A stretch of 64,000 nt of DNA. Origin: Agrypnia vestita (Eukaryota > Arthropoda > Insecta > Trichoptera > Phryganeidae). This document shows, piece by piece, positions 33,936 to 46,375 of the stretch. The stretch spans positions 124,001-188,000 of the forward strand of contig JADDOH010000323.1 of NCBI GenBank assembly GCA_016648135.1, given 5' to 3'. A program made the translations under genes and the position numbers. Within the stretch, counting starts at the first letter, position 1; the number at the start of each line of letters is the position of its first letter. A model generated the notes under the pieces. It was not told the origin of the DNA. It ran no database searches and saw only the letters and a program-made list of their open reading frames with translations.

Positions 33936-36574
33936 ATACGGCAGAATAATTCAGGAAACTCTATCCAGACTATTTATCAAATACCTTATGTTAAAATATG
34001 TTATGTTGTAAAAGTATAAATTTAATTCGTTTATTTTTCAAGTAAGTAAGTAGCTTAAGTAGCTAATATTAATGCTTCGTTGTTTTACTTCTCATAAGAT
34101 AATTTTTCAAAATACTTACCTACTCCATTTTATCAATCAAACATAAATATCAGGTTAAAAAAAAAACTTTATTTAGCAACGTCTGTCAGTATAAAGAATG
34201 AAAAAAATGCATAATTCTCTCTGTTCGTCACGAACGCTACCATGACGCTACGCTAGAATGTATTGTTCTCACCGTCTTAACTCGCGGCCAAAATATAAAT
34301 TTAAACTAGCTTTAACCTGTTAAAAATGATTGTTCTTTTATATGCCGGTTCCCAAAGAATAAATATTTTCTTATTTTATTGCCTACACCCATGAAACCGT
34401 AATAACGACATTTATCAAAATATTTAAATATTTTTTATATTTCCCCTGCCGGCACTTAATAGTACTATTTTAAACCCCGGCGATTGTGCTGGGCTGAACA
34501 ATAAATCGTTTCCGTTTTTGTTAACCCCTAGTGTATATTTATAGTACATTTTTGTCGATCCACGGAGCGGCGGCGGTAGCAACGTTTAATTTGGTATTTT
34601 TAGCCGTGGATTCGAACGAAATTACGAACGTTACACGAAACTACGGACGTGCTGATAGACAGACAGACGGACTGATAGAAATGATTATGTTTGATTACCT
34701 CTTTGATTTTTGATGGAGGCATCTATAGTATTAATAATCATATAACAAAATTTTTGACATGTATTTTAATTAAGTAAATTATTAGATTCTTTCATTCGTA
34801 AATCGTAAATGTAATAGTTTACAGCTTACCGCAAAACATAATGAGAAAATTTCTGTTATAGTCGTAATTTTATCGATCATTAAGAGTCTCTTGCTCATGT
34901 CGGCCTCTCTAGGACTAGTCACTAATGTCCTTTATTACAAGGCGACGGAAACTCCTTCCATTAGTTCCAGCAGAGGGCACTACATGTCACACAAAGCTGT
35001 CAAGCTTCCCAAATTTTACGCTAGGGCTGCCATTCACCCCAAAATAAACAGCCTCGATAGTGATAATAAACAGAATAATATTATAATTAACAGTATAATA
35101 AAATAAAAGAAGTAGGTAATAATAATAAAATGTTACAATATAATAAATCTAATGATATTTTTTAGGATTTTTATTGCCTTTTTGATAAAGGTACGCGATA
35201 TAGTTCAGTATTATTTTTAAGCATATTATTTTCCATTGGTGTCAAAGATTCTAAAAAACATTTGTTTACTCACTGACTTCTCATACAACTACTGGCGAAG
35301 AAATGTGTATATTGTAAAAAGTTGAGTTTTAAAAAAAATATGTTAGAAATAAAACTCAACTAGTCGGAACTGTATACAACTCTGCAGTATTTGACGAATA
35401 AATATCAATATAGGTATAAAGTCTCCCACTCACTGTTTATAAAACTCCATTTCTACGATATAAACTTACTCTTTAGGACACTGAGCAAACCACAGCGATG
35501 CGCAATACTCTTTCATCTTCTCCTAGTAACTCTTACTAGAAATATAGGTACCCTCTCACTTCCCGTTGGCCAAAATTATAGTAATTTATGTTCATCCATT
35601 TGAAATATTTCTTAAACTAGTTAGAAAATGTGCGCGAAATAAACAAACTTTAAAACCCTCTTTGACCCGGCCACCCTATCCCTTGTCACCAATGTAATAT
35701 TTTTATTGACATCGGTTCCAAATTTTGCAAACTTACTTTTAAGGACTCTGAACAATACATGGCCTATCTCCCTCCCTTTGATCATCTCATCTCTTTTTCG
35801 CAATATGAATGTGTTATATTAAACACCATCCAAATTTTGTTCTGTTGCTAACTAATATCCTGAGAAAAATAAAGTCATACCACCCTACTTGATAAAGCGC
35901 GGACAAACAGGAAAATAATATATATCTGAGTTTTGGTCACATAATCATCGCTTTGTGATTTTTTTTGTACTGCTTAAGTCCGTATTGTTTTAGAGATATT
36001 TCATTTTATATGGCCGTTTCCAACTTCAGCTCTGCATTTTGTAATTAGGGAATCCAATCCTTACCCAGTTAACAATATTTATGAATTCCGGGATTAGTCC
36101 ATATTATCTCAAAACTTTCAGAATTAATACTTTGGATTAATTTTGGGGTATCAAAATCAAACAAGGCTGAATGATAAAATACTCAATCATTTGATTATTA
36201 TATAAATTTCAATTTGTTGGTTGAAAATTTAATTATTTTATTTTTTGTTCAAAGATTTATAACTTAATTAAATTGAAATGTTTTCATGAGATAGTGTAGA
36301 AGCAGGAATAATTGCAGGTAATCGAGAATTTTACCTTTTAAAGTAAATTAGAAATTGCTACGAAGGACTAGAATAATCCAGTAGATTCTGGAAACATCGC
36401 GAAACGACATTTACTGTAAAAGAGACTGACAGGCCGCTGCGTTGTGATGGACCGCGATTGCAGTAGACAAAAAGCGACAAGTGAACGGCGATCCGGTGCA
36501 CTATAACCAATCAGTTCCAAGAACCTAACGGTTGTTTGGAAATAAATGTGACCACAGACGTTTGAGCATTCAAA

Positions 36575-36662
36575 ACGAGTATAAAATATTCTGTAGACGA
36601 GTGATTAGTGTAAGATAATGTGAATGAAATAATAAATCTCCAGTTAAATTCGTGTCCAGTGA
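36575..36662 (+). repeat. Dispersed TATA-containing module, copy 3
   Basis: GAGTATAAAATATTCTGTAG, then 'cgagtgattagtgtaag', 'ctccagttaaattcgtgtcc' and 'agtgatt', in the same order as 4425 and 14632. Confidence 0.45.
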
Positions 36663-36941
36663 TTAAATTAAACTAATAAAATTTTAATAAATTTCAAGAG
36701 TTTAATTTGCCTCCCATATTCACGTATCCATTACAATATGTTACATAAATTGTATTTCTTATTTCTGACATTTCTTGTAAATGTAATGACAAACGAGTAT
36801 TTTATAGTCACGGTAATGAATTTACTAGTTTTATTATTCATTGTGTGAAAGAGAGAGAGGCAACTAGTTTAAAAATTTGAATTTAATATTTTGGTTGGAG
36901 ATAGCACACAGATCTATAAGATTTTTTTTCAAATTTCTCGA

Positions 36942-37390
36942 CCAATTAATGTCTCCAACACAAATAATTACACCATAAAATTTCTGACAGAGACCAAGTA
37001 ATTTCTGAAGTAATAGTTTATATTGTTTACCGGCTTGTGTGGCATAAAGCTTGCTGCAAATAGACTAGGTAGCTTCATTTTTACCATTTTCATATTCCTT
37101 AGCCAATTAATGTCTCCAAAACAAATAATTACGCCAGAAAATTTCTGATGTAGGTTATAGTTATATTGTTTATCGGCTTGCGTAGCGTATAGTTTGCTGC
37201 AAATAGACAAGGTAGCTTCATTTTTACCATTTTCAAATTCCTTAGCCAATTAATGTCTCCAAAAGGAATAATTACGCCAGAAAATTTCTGATAGAGGCAA
37301 AGTAATTTCTGTTGTAATAATTATATTGTTTACCGGCTGTGTGGCAAATAGTTAAGTACAAATAGACTAACTTGCTTCATTTTTACAATT
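36942..37390. repeat. Three-unit tandem repeat, units 161, 143 and about 145 bp
   Basis: Each unit starts CCAATTAATGTCTCC (36942, 37103, 37246) and includes 'ataattac.cca.aaaatttc', 'tatattgttta.cggcttg' and 'gcttcatttttac.atttt'. Unit divergence is moderate, so it is not recent. A 93-codon frame on the minus strand is a by-product. Confidence 0.85.
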
Positions 37391-37749
37391 TTTGAGTGAA
37401 TTTTCACAATTTTAATGCGCTTCCAATCATATACCGATTTAATAAATTCATAATTATTTGTGTTATTTGATATAAATAAATTCATATAAGGTGCCCGAAT
37501 ATTATTTACAGAAAAATGTTTTGCTATTATTGATGATCTCTTAGCGTTTCACATTTTGAGACACGCTAAATTAGATCGCTTTTTGTGATAATATTTTTGA
37601 AAACAGTAGATACTTTAAAAATATTGCACATACGCAGATTTTGTTAATGTTATTAAATCCAGAATCATATTCGTATTTCTAAATTTCTGACAATATAATC
37701 AAGTTGTTCATTTCACGGTACAGTAAAATTTTCGCACGTATTGTACGCA

Positions 37750-37985
37750 TTGGACGTTGATGTAGTACAATAATGCCTGTGGTTGCATGTTCGATGTACT
37801 GTGGTAGTGCCATACTAACGCCCGCCTATGGCCGGGTCCTACAGCTTTGCTGGACTAATGAGGCGTGACCGCCAGGACAAGAGACAGACTGCTTGGATCT
37901 AGGATTGCTATCGGCCTGACCACCGAACAACATAGATCCTCATGGGATCTTCCCATGGGGTGTGACGTGTGCGACATTGGCGTGG
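37750..37985. other. GC-rich island, probably repeat-derived
   Basis: About 50% GC with 'gcccgcctatggccgggtcc' and 'gaggcgtgaccgccaggac'. No open frame of useful length. It may be a LINE 5' untranslated region, but I cannot identify it. Confidence 0.3.
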
Positions 37986-38746
37986 ATAGTTTTATTTGTT
38001 TTTATTTATATTCTTTGATTTAATCTAGGTCTGATTAAATTTTAATTTATTTACTATGTTTTTTTCTCTCTGCAAGTAGCAGGTTTTGTTTTGGACTGCG
38101 AGTCCATCGCTTTTGTGTTTGTGTCATCCATTTGTTTTTTATCTCTTTTTCCTTAAGGGGAGTGCCGTTTACAAAATGTCCGTCACCACGGTGCAACCTT
38201 CCTTTATATATAAATATACATTTTTAAAATTTTATTATCGTGATTTTGTATCTTTTTTATTTTGTTTTATTGATTTTCATGCTTTTTCATTTTCTTTTAT
38301 GTTTCTCTGCATTCGGTTAAATTGTGTTATCTTTCCTTCTCTTTTCATTTCACAATATTATTTATGTAATTATTTCATTGTATCCTCTATAATTGATTAT
38401 TTTTGTTATTGTTTTCTATTTTCTTTCTTTATATTATGTTATTTTCTTTGAAATGAACCTTTGAAGTGCTTTGCCGCACCACATGAGTGCTTTTGCTTCA
38501 TCTTCAGCGTAGCGCTTTAACATTAATAAAGTGCCAATCTGAATGGTGAAAGAAAAGGGCCAATGTGGAAGCTTTTGCATATAAAATGGCCCTGGATCTG
38601 TGGTGGGTCCCACGTCACTGACTATCAAGCAACGCTTGAGCTTGCCCAAAAATCTTGATAATAATTTCGATCACCATAGTTAAATTATTTTTTAGAAACG
38701 TAAAAGAAAAATGTTTTTATTTAAATTTTACGTTTTAATAGATGTA

Positions 38747-39960
38747 TTTGGTGTGTTCAAAAAATATTTAGCCTTTGGTCAACGGAAACACATTTATTTA
38801 TACACACTACTAAACTTATCATCTCCCTCAAAACTTTTCCTTAGATGATGCGTACAATTTTCACATCGGTTCCAGTAGGAAACTCTTCTGGAACACGTAT
38901 TTTTGAGGGGTGTCTAGGTGGGCCGTTGCGTTCCGCAAAGTGTATTGTTTTATTTAAGTTGGATTTCTTTCAGTAGTATTTTTAACTTATTGAATTGATA
39001 AAAATCACACGGTGTACCTTTGGGAGAGGAGAAGGCTTGAAAAGCCAGGGAATGATGTGTTTGGCCAAAAGCCTGAATAAGATGCGAATAATGGCCGCGT
39101 GAAGTATCATGAGAAGCCAACTTGTAACTAACTACTCGTACTCCGGTAATTTGCATCGCACGGCATAACAAAGACAACGAAGGACTCCTTGGTAGTATTG
39201 CTGGTACCTTTTGGTGGTGTAATGCAACACCTCATTGGATGGAAATAAAACGGTCAAAATGACTTTGACATTGTGGTGGACCTGACTTGCTTTTTAGGCC
39301 TCGGGGATGATGAATACTTCCATCGTGAGGACTGCATATTTGTTTCTGGGTAGCATCCAAATCATCAACAGTGATCAAGTTTTTCAGGAACATGGGGTCA
39401 CCGTTTGTGTTATTCAGCAGTCTCGTGCGATTTTCAAACGGAGTTGCTTCTGCTTCATCGTTCGCAGCTTTGGCCCAAATTTTTCGGTCACCCTGTTCGT
39501 GTCTTCTCGGTCAAAATTGAAGATACTGATCCAGTGCTTACTCCCACCTTGTTTTAAAACTTGGAAAATATATTAGTATGATGATATAACCGAAGTCCAC
39601 ACTAGGTCAATTAAATTGTTGTTTCGGCTTGTTTAAGGTTTACCGGTAGACGGTTGTACTACTTTTTAATCCGTAAGATGCTCAGAGCATCTTTACTGAA
39701 CGCTTATTGGATATTGCAAATGGTTTTCACTTTGTATCACCAAGTTTTTGCCAAAATTCAAAACAATATCGTTGCTCAAGTCGTTGTGTCATTTTGTAGT
39801 AATTGACGATCTGGCGGGCACTAACTACACTTATCCATTCAGAGTATGACTGCCTGCAACTGACGCTCTTTGCGGCCTGAAAAAATTCAGGCGTGCGCAT
39901 GAAGGTCCCTCTTATATTTTCACCAAAGACAACTCCCGTATTTTATATATGTGGGCGAAT
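38747..39960 (-). mobile_element. Old mariner element (second subfamily)
   Basis: Decayed copy about 1.2 kb long. The left end has 'gtgttcaaaaaatatttagc'; the right end is not clear. It is a different lineage from the three mariners with TTAGGTCC ends. Confidence 0.7.
38790..39860 (-). pseudogene. mariner transposase pseudogene
   Basis: Minus-strand frames give, in order, YCFEFWQKLGDTKS (N-terminal HTH), STGKP then TSRNN, FGPKLRTMKQKQLRLKIARD, LITVDDLDATQKQICSPH, VHHNVKVILTVLF, VLRCLCYAVRCKLPEY, SHLIQAFGQTHHSLAFQAFS, TPCDFYQFNKLKILLKEIQ and a C terminus like SFEGDDKFSSVYK and then PKAKYFLNTP. This is the order of a full mariner transposase. Many stops and frameshifts are spread along it, so it is an old dead copy. 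Confidence 0.75.
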
Positions 39961-40029
39961 TTTTATTTTATTATTTTATTACTTATCATATTATTTGAAT
40001 AAAGATGTATGCTTAATAATCAAGGATAA

Positions 40030-40187
40030 ATTATAGAAGTCTCACAGAGACGAATCTAATTTATATATAAGAAAATTGGATGAAAGTCTCTTATACGATG
40101 ACTCAGGGTCTTACGACCTGTATGAGCTGGCTTAAGTTATCACTCTACACAATGCAACGTTCACCAATTCCATCGTTAGAACATCTA
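40030..40187 (+). repeat. 165-bp dispersed repeat, copy 3
   Basis: 'ttatagaagtctcacagaga', 'actcagggtc', 'tatgagctggcttaagttat', 'caatgcaacgttcaccaatt'. Same family as 16708 and 31453, more diverged in the middle. Confidence 0.6.
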
Positions 40188-40857
40188 CACTTTATTAAAT
40201 TTTGAAAGTTATATCTTTATGTTCGAATCAGGAACCTTTCATATATTTCTGTGGTCTCTGCTAGAGATATCTCTTGATTTTTTACTCGTTAACAAGTTAG
40301 TATACACAGCTTTTGAAATAAGTAATGATACCACTATATTTTATTTTTTAAAGTGGAGTTTTTTTTAGAAATATTCCATATGACGTAGGTATATATAATA
40401 TTATTTTGAATTATTAAACATATCTACTAAAATACGCCTGAAAATAAATATTTTCAATTAACTCCTATCACGTATCAGCATATATTTTTAAACAAAGTCT
40501 AAAAAGTCTCTAAGTTTTGTTTAAAAGTATATTTAGTCAATTCTATTTTACGCACCAGCGATCATCACGTGGATAGTCCAGTGCGCGTTAGAACATTTTC
40601 AATAGACAGGCGTCGACAGGTCCAAGCACGCTTTAACGCCTTTGCTGTTTGTATAATATATCATGTATAGGAGACGAACCCGCAGGTTATCATAAAAACA
40701 TTTATTTAATGCTATTCTTATAGTAATTACTTACTACGGTACCGAAAAAATAGTGTGGGAGTTTGAATAAATTATCTATTTTAGTAATCGTAGATAGTGA
40801 ATATTGAAAGATAGTACTGAAAAAAATATTATGAACTAATCTTCTAATTTGAGCTTT

Positions 40858-40990
40858 CTAGGATATTTTGTGACTTTCTGGCCGATATTTCGGATCCCAT
40901 TACAGGGTTCATCATTAAGGCTGACGTGTTGCAGGGTCCATCATCAGGCCTGATGTCAACATACATGCCCTAATATTAGACCTCGCAATG
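40858..40990 (-). repeat. Hammerhead-like repeat with a doubled core
   Basis: Minus strand reads GGCCTGATGATGGACCCTGC, then after a few bases a second AATGATGAACCCTGTAATGG and GATCCGAAATATCGG. The core box and stem are present twice in tandem, only the second followed by GAAA. The first copy preserves the exact CTGATGA box. Confidence 0.5.
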
Positions 40991-40999
40991 GGACTCAAA

Positions 41000-42940
41000 A
41001 TTTCAGAGAGATTTCAACGAGATGTATGAAAGATTAATCGAGAAAATTCACCCTGGGTAAGATAAGAAGGATATCGAGTTCTTATAAAATTCCATCGGTG
41101 ATCGTTGTGCAGTACGCAGTACGCAAAAAGTATTTCAGTTCAGCTCTTTACTTGTACCTACTATTTTCAGTAAACAATGTTCTGCCGACAGTGAGTATTA
41201 TTGAACCACTTTGTAATATTCTGCCTTGCTTTACTAGCTTTGCCGCGTACATTTCTTCATACTTCAATCACGCGACACAAATTGAACACTAGAAGATTTT
41301 CGCTATCGGGTGGGAAAAATTTCTCACACGCATCAATCTACCTGCCTATATTCTATTATTTTTTATCACATAAACAACTGCGCAGAATTTTATTTTCTCT
41401 GGTAAAAAATAAATGCAAAAATTATTAGCGCTGCAAAATAAAGCTATGAGAATAATATTTAGAAGAAATAGATGTATTATAACCAATACAATGTTGAAAC
41501 TACTTATTACGACGAATTATGAATGAGATATTATAATTAAGTGTTACGATAGTTATTCTAAAATTCTTCCCAGAAACACATTGATATGGAATTTATTAAA
41601 AAGTTTGATTCAAGTTTTGATAGAGTTCAATGAAGTTTTTTACTGGAAAGTACTGGAGAGTATAGAAGACAGGAAAAATTGTTTATTTGAAATAAAGCTT
41701 ATAAAATGTGCATTGTGCATATTTTATATTTGTTAAAAAACTATGAAGTTTTTTGTTTTTTTTTATCTACATTTTTACATATGCACTTTTCTGAGAAAAA
41801 TAATATTAATAGGAATATCTATTCACTACTTTTGTGAAAATTGGTGCTTCTAGTATGTAACATAGTCAGAATTCAAATAAAAAAATAATCTCGAAATAAA
41901 AATTCTTCTAAATTATCTTCATAATAATTTATCAGCGTACTTGGTTTTTATAAAAAGCTAAATTAAAAAAAAGTAGTTTAACCCAAAAGCGTTTCACCGA
42001 TTACTCGAAAAATATGAATATTTTATTAACCCACCTTTAAAAGAAATTTCAATTATAAAACTTTGGGTCTTTAAAAAGGTTAGAGGGAGGTATAACATTG
42101 TCGACATTATGTCATTTAATAAATTATTCAAATACCTATGTATGTGAGAACGCTAGTTTACGTTATTTGATTTGTTTTTCAGACGAGTGGCGATGCAATT
42201 TACATATGATGTTCATACACCGTAAATATTTACTAAACACAATTTATTAGTTCATGTGGAATAGAATTCTCGAAACCACCTGTTTTCAAAATAATACATT
42301 TAACAATTTAACAAATAATGAACAGTTTATATTTTGTGTACAGTATGATAGTTTCACCTTCACTTTTGCCATCATAATCACTTGTATGGGTCAATCGTAT
42401 TGTCTGAGTATATCAGAGCAAAACCTTTACATTTACATTTACATTTACGAATTGTTTTGTATATATGACAAATTCCGTGCCCTTGAAACGACAATGTATC
42501 TTATTATATTCTATTTTTATTTTCCCAAGCATTAACAATTTGACGATACGACATACAAATAAAACATGTTATTATAGGAAAATTATCGTCAAATAATTTA
42601 CAAACTAGCGCTTAAAGCAATGGCTTATGAACAATGAGATTTATGTGAGATAGAGATGCAAATTAAAGATAAAGCAGTTTTTGACATAAAACAGTAACAT
42701 TTTATAAAAGGTATGACTAAATAAGTTTGCAAGAATTAATAAAACATCACATGAAGAAATAATAATAATGGAGAATGAAACACATAATATAATCGAAACG
42801 AAAATAAAAAATATTGTAAAAAAGCAAAAGGCAAGTTGAATATCACTCGCAAAAAAATGATTAATCTGATTTAGGCAAAATAGCTGAAGATCAGAGGTAT
42901 TTAAATATAATTTATAGTATGGGCGTAAATTTGAGATATG
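41000..42940. other. AT-rich stretch, no gene recognised
   Basis: Short chance frames. A small (ACATTT)n run lies at 42428-42449. Confidence 0.4.
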
Positions 42941-42969
42941 TTGTATAGCAGTAATTGGCAGGATAGGTT

Positions 42970-43145
42970 GAAGTATTCTTCTTCTTCCTTGCACTGTCCC
43001 AACTTATTACCTAGATAGGCTTTTGGGGTTGGCTCTTTTTCTTCCCAGGCTGTATTTTCTTCGATTCTGGGTATCACTTTCATCCAAGCAATTTCTCTGT
43101 AAAATTTGGAGTATTGAGTCATCAAGGAGTTCTTTAATCTTGCTC
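42970..43145. mobile_element. Possible SINE or LINE fragment
   Basis: 'cttcttcttccttgcactgt' followed by 'taggcttttggggttggctc' resembles a widespread lepidopteran repeat end with a (CTT)n tail. The match is from memory and weak. A 74-codon minus frame over it is not a gene. Confidence 0.3.
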
Positions 43146-44780
43146 TGGAACGTTATAAACAAACAAACATACAAATAAATATACGGGAGTTGGATAAATA
43201 ATTAAGAAGAATTTGCAAAAAGTACTTCCATCAAAGACTCGACAAGGTGCTTCCTTATTACCTAGTCTTGTACTACTTCCGTATTAGTGACCAGTCCAGG
43301 CTCATTCAGTTTTCATATATTTTTTGGTGTTGTTTCTCCCAGCTTAATTTGTGGCGATCCACCGGACTTTATTAATTATAATATTTGAGTCGCTATTAAC
43401 ATTTTCTAATTTTTAAATACAAAGAGTGGTCTCTTTTTGTTAATTTAATAATGCAAGCAAAAAGTTATTTTGCTTTTATTGTTATTAAAATTGTTTTTAT
43501 CTAAAAATTTCATAAAAATTACAATATTATTGTACGTTATTATGTTTGGAATTCAACAATTCTCTTTTAACGTATCAAATATACCTTGTACCTAAATCCT
43601 TTAAATAATTAAAGAATCACGAAAAATAACATTGTAAGCCTTTTGATACATGTCACAGAGTATATCGTCCTGAAAATCGATTGAATCAATGCTATTTATA
43701 GGAATGAGATACCTGAATGAAGTTTGCTTGAAATAACAGCTAGGAAATTGGGGGATAAATATTTAATTCAATAATAATCATCAGCGTTTCGAAAGAAAAA
43801 GGAAAATTATTTGGATAAACTGTTTAATTTCATGTAAGTGTTAACTAAGCAATTTCTACTTTTTGAAATTTATTGTGGTCATATCATATAATTTCATATC
43901 AAAACATAATTTCATGAATACAAATACATTCATACAATAAAAACGTTTTACTCACCATTAAATAGATGACATTCATGCTGCTTATGGGAGGAGTAATCAC
44001 ATCAGTTCATTTCATTGATAATAAAATTATAATAATAAGGTGTTAAGAATATTGAGAGACAAAATATATAAATATATAGTGAAGCTTATGGAAATTGCAA
44101 GGGATTTTTTTAGTTCATTTTTACATGACGCAAGGTATTAATTTTTTTTTAATATTTCGGGTAATGAATTGAGTGTTTTAATTCTTACAAAAGATTAATG
44201 TTTCTGAGTTGCGCCTGTTTTAAATTTGGGCATTTTTAAATTAAAGGAATGATCTTGATGAAATGACTTCTGTATTATATTTTTTTATGTGTATTGTGTG
44301 TGCATTTAAACTCTGTTTTTGGGACTTTTTTATGAATGAGACGGAAACTTGTAGGTAACTAGGAATGAAGAAATATTCTGAGATTGAATTTACGTATTTT
44401 ATTCGGCAGATAATCCGATAAATTAGGTTACGTTGAATTAAAATTTATAATATCTCTGGATACATACGGCTTAGAAAAATTTGTTCGACAAAAATAATAT
44501 AGAAAATATTATTTGTTGATTATACATTATTTTTAACGAAAAAATAAAAAAATGTATGTTAAACAATTTTATGCTTAATGAAGGGATTTAATAATACCTG
44601 TTCCGGAAAAATACAAATAAAATCTCTTTTTTTTTATCGATTCAGCAACATTGTAGATTGATATTTTTAAATATTAATTGTATTATTTGTATTTACCTAC
44701 TTATATTTTATTAATTACAACTACATGTTTCGGAAAACCTTTTTAAAACGCCCTGACGATTTTGTGCGAAATCATAATAT
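43146..44780. other. AT-rich stretch, no gene recognised
   Basis: Nothing recognised. Confidence 0.4.
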
Positions 44781-44789
44781 ATTTTATAT

Positions 44790-44915
44790 ATATAGATGTC
44801 ATTATATACAATAATATATATATTATATATATATATACATAGTATATAGGTATATATATTATATATATATATATATATATAGAATATATATATATCTATG
44901 TATATATATATTATT
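44790..44915. repeat. (TA)n-rich palindromic tract
   Basis: About 125 bases almost entirely TA/ATAT with interspersed 'tatagg' and 'atagaa'. It can fold on itself in many registers. Confidence 0.85.
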
Positions 44916-44939
44916 TATTATCAAAATGTGCAACGTGAG

Positions 44940-46198
44940 GATTTTAAGATAATTTGTGATTTATTAGGCAGTATCATAAATATTTCTAAGTAAGTGGTAT
45001 AAATTATAACACATATTTTTAGCCGAAAAGGGGAAATGAAAATACAAATAAGGTGTAGTTTAATGAGTAGCATTATCCCTTAATGGTTTAAACATTTTTT
45101 GTAAACATTTGCAGTACTTTTGAATAAATATCCTATAAATTTTTTGCATTATATAGATTTTTGACTTTTTAAAAGAGATGATATGATTTTTTATTTAAAT
45201 GGAATACTTGCGATGGGATGTATTAGAGGTAAGATGCAGTTAATTCCATGAATATCTCACATAACATCTAGTTTCATTTCAAATTTTACGAGAAATAAAA
45301 AAATATTTAATGTGCTCTAACTTATATATTTAAAAATATATGTTTATGAATATCTACCAATCTATGAATACTTTTATGCATTCTTAGCACTGAAAACATA
45401 TAATTTACTTTGCGCTTATTGGAAATTGTTCACTGAAATGATTCAAGTGAGAAGAGATCGGAATCGGAAGTAATGTTTTCTAATATCCTGAATTGATTGA
45501 ATTGAACAAATGAATAAACAAGAATTAAAACACATCAATTATCAATTTAGAGATATTCAATAAATAAATTAAAATGTGTTATAATATTACTTTATTTATA
45601 TGTTTATTTATAAAAAAACTTCTAAGACTAAATTTTCCTTTATTTTTAGAATCCTTTTTGAAAAATGGAATCGAAGCCCATAGCAAACTTGCAACTGAAG
45701 TAATTTCAAGGAAAGTTCAGATTTGCACGAGCAGCAACTATTGAAAATGGCAGAACATCAAGACGTATTTGAATTCAGTTCATTAAAGCAATGAATAAAA
45801 TAAAATAAGTGCATGCGGAAATAAGCGCATTTCGAGCTCCCCACACACAAGCACAATTATGTACATGCAATATCGACCGAATCATTTGGATCGGAGCCCA
45901 AATTTGGATAAAAGCAAATTAAATTACGATGAGAAAATCCTTCGACCGAAAACATCGGGCTAATTTTTTTTCCATCGCAAATCTGTCGCTGGTTTTAATG
46001 TAAAAAGTTTGTTTTTTAACAAAATATCCATTTTACGTGCAGTATTATTTAGCATTTTTTATATTTAAGATTCCATTATATATTTGATATTAGATCCATA
46101 ATGTATTTGAAATTTCCATCACAACACTTATTTTCCCTTAAGCATTTCCTATTTGTCTCAGGTGATATAAATAATGAAACTTGAATTTATGAATCCTT
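44940..46198. other. AT-rich stretch, no gene recognised
   Basis: A GC-moderate patch at 45655-45900 has no frame or known motif. Confidence 0.4.
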
Positions 46199-46375
46199 TT
46201 AATCCGCCATTGGTGACGTCAATTTCACTTACATCACTGATGACCCCGGTCTCACGCATCGGGATTTACAATGGAAGATTTTTAAAAATATTTCTTTATA
46301 ATTAATTATTTTTTTTAATTATATGTTCTTTGACAATAAAACAAAAATATTTCATTAATCACAGCACGTTTATTA

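Larger units (their letters stand above)
32000..36570. other. Mostly AT-rich, no host gene recognised
   Basis: Contains the repeat scraps noted at 33480 and 33838. Short diverged blocks with '(c)ttactttt-aaggactctg' near 32740, 35460 and 35735 may belong to one old repeat. A GC-richer patch at 34480-34680 has a 60-codon frame of no known type. Confidence 0.35.

Noticed and set aside
34531..34713. Short exon-like frame in a GC-richer patch
   Set aside because: 60 codons with no similarity recognised and no convincing splice context.
36968..37249. 93-codon minus-strand frame with internal repeats
   Set aside because: The repeated peptide simply mirrors the tandem DNA repeat.
36942..37390. CRISPR-like array
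   Set aside because: Units are long, similar over their whole length, and have no unique spacers; the DNA is eukaryotic.
38086..38451. 121-codon ATG frame on plus
   Set aside because: Extremely F/Y/L/S-rich translation of T-rich DNA; no domain, and composition explains the hydrophobicity.
42641..42994. 117-codon minus-strand frame
   Set aside because: Low-complexity A/T-rich sequence read as I/F/S/L; no recognisable family or codon bias.
44790..44915. Replication origin or matrix-attachment site in the TA tract
   Set aside because: Only base composition suggests it; a simple repeat is the sufficient explanation.
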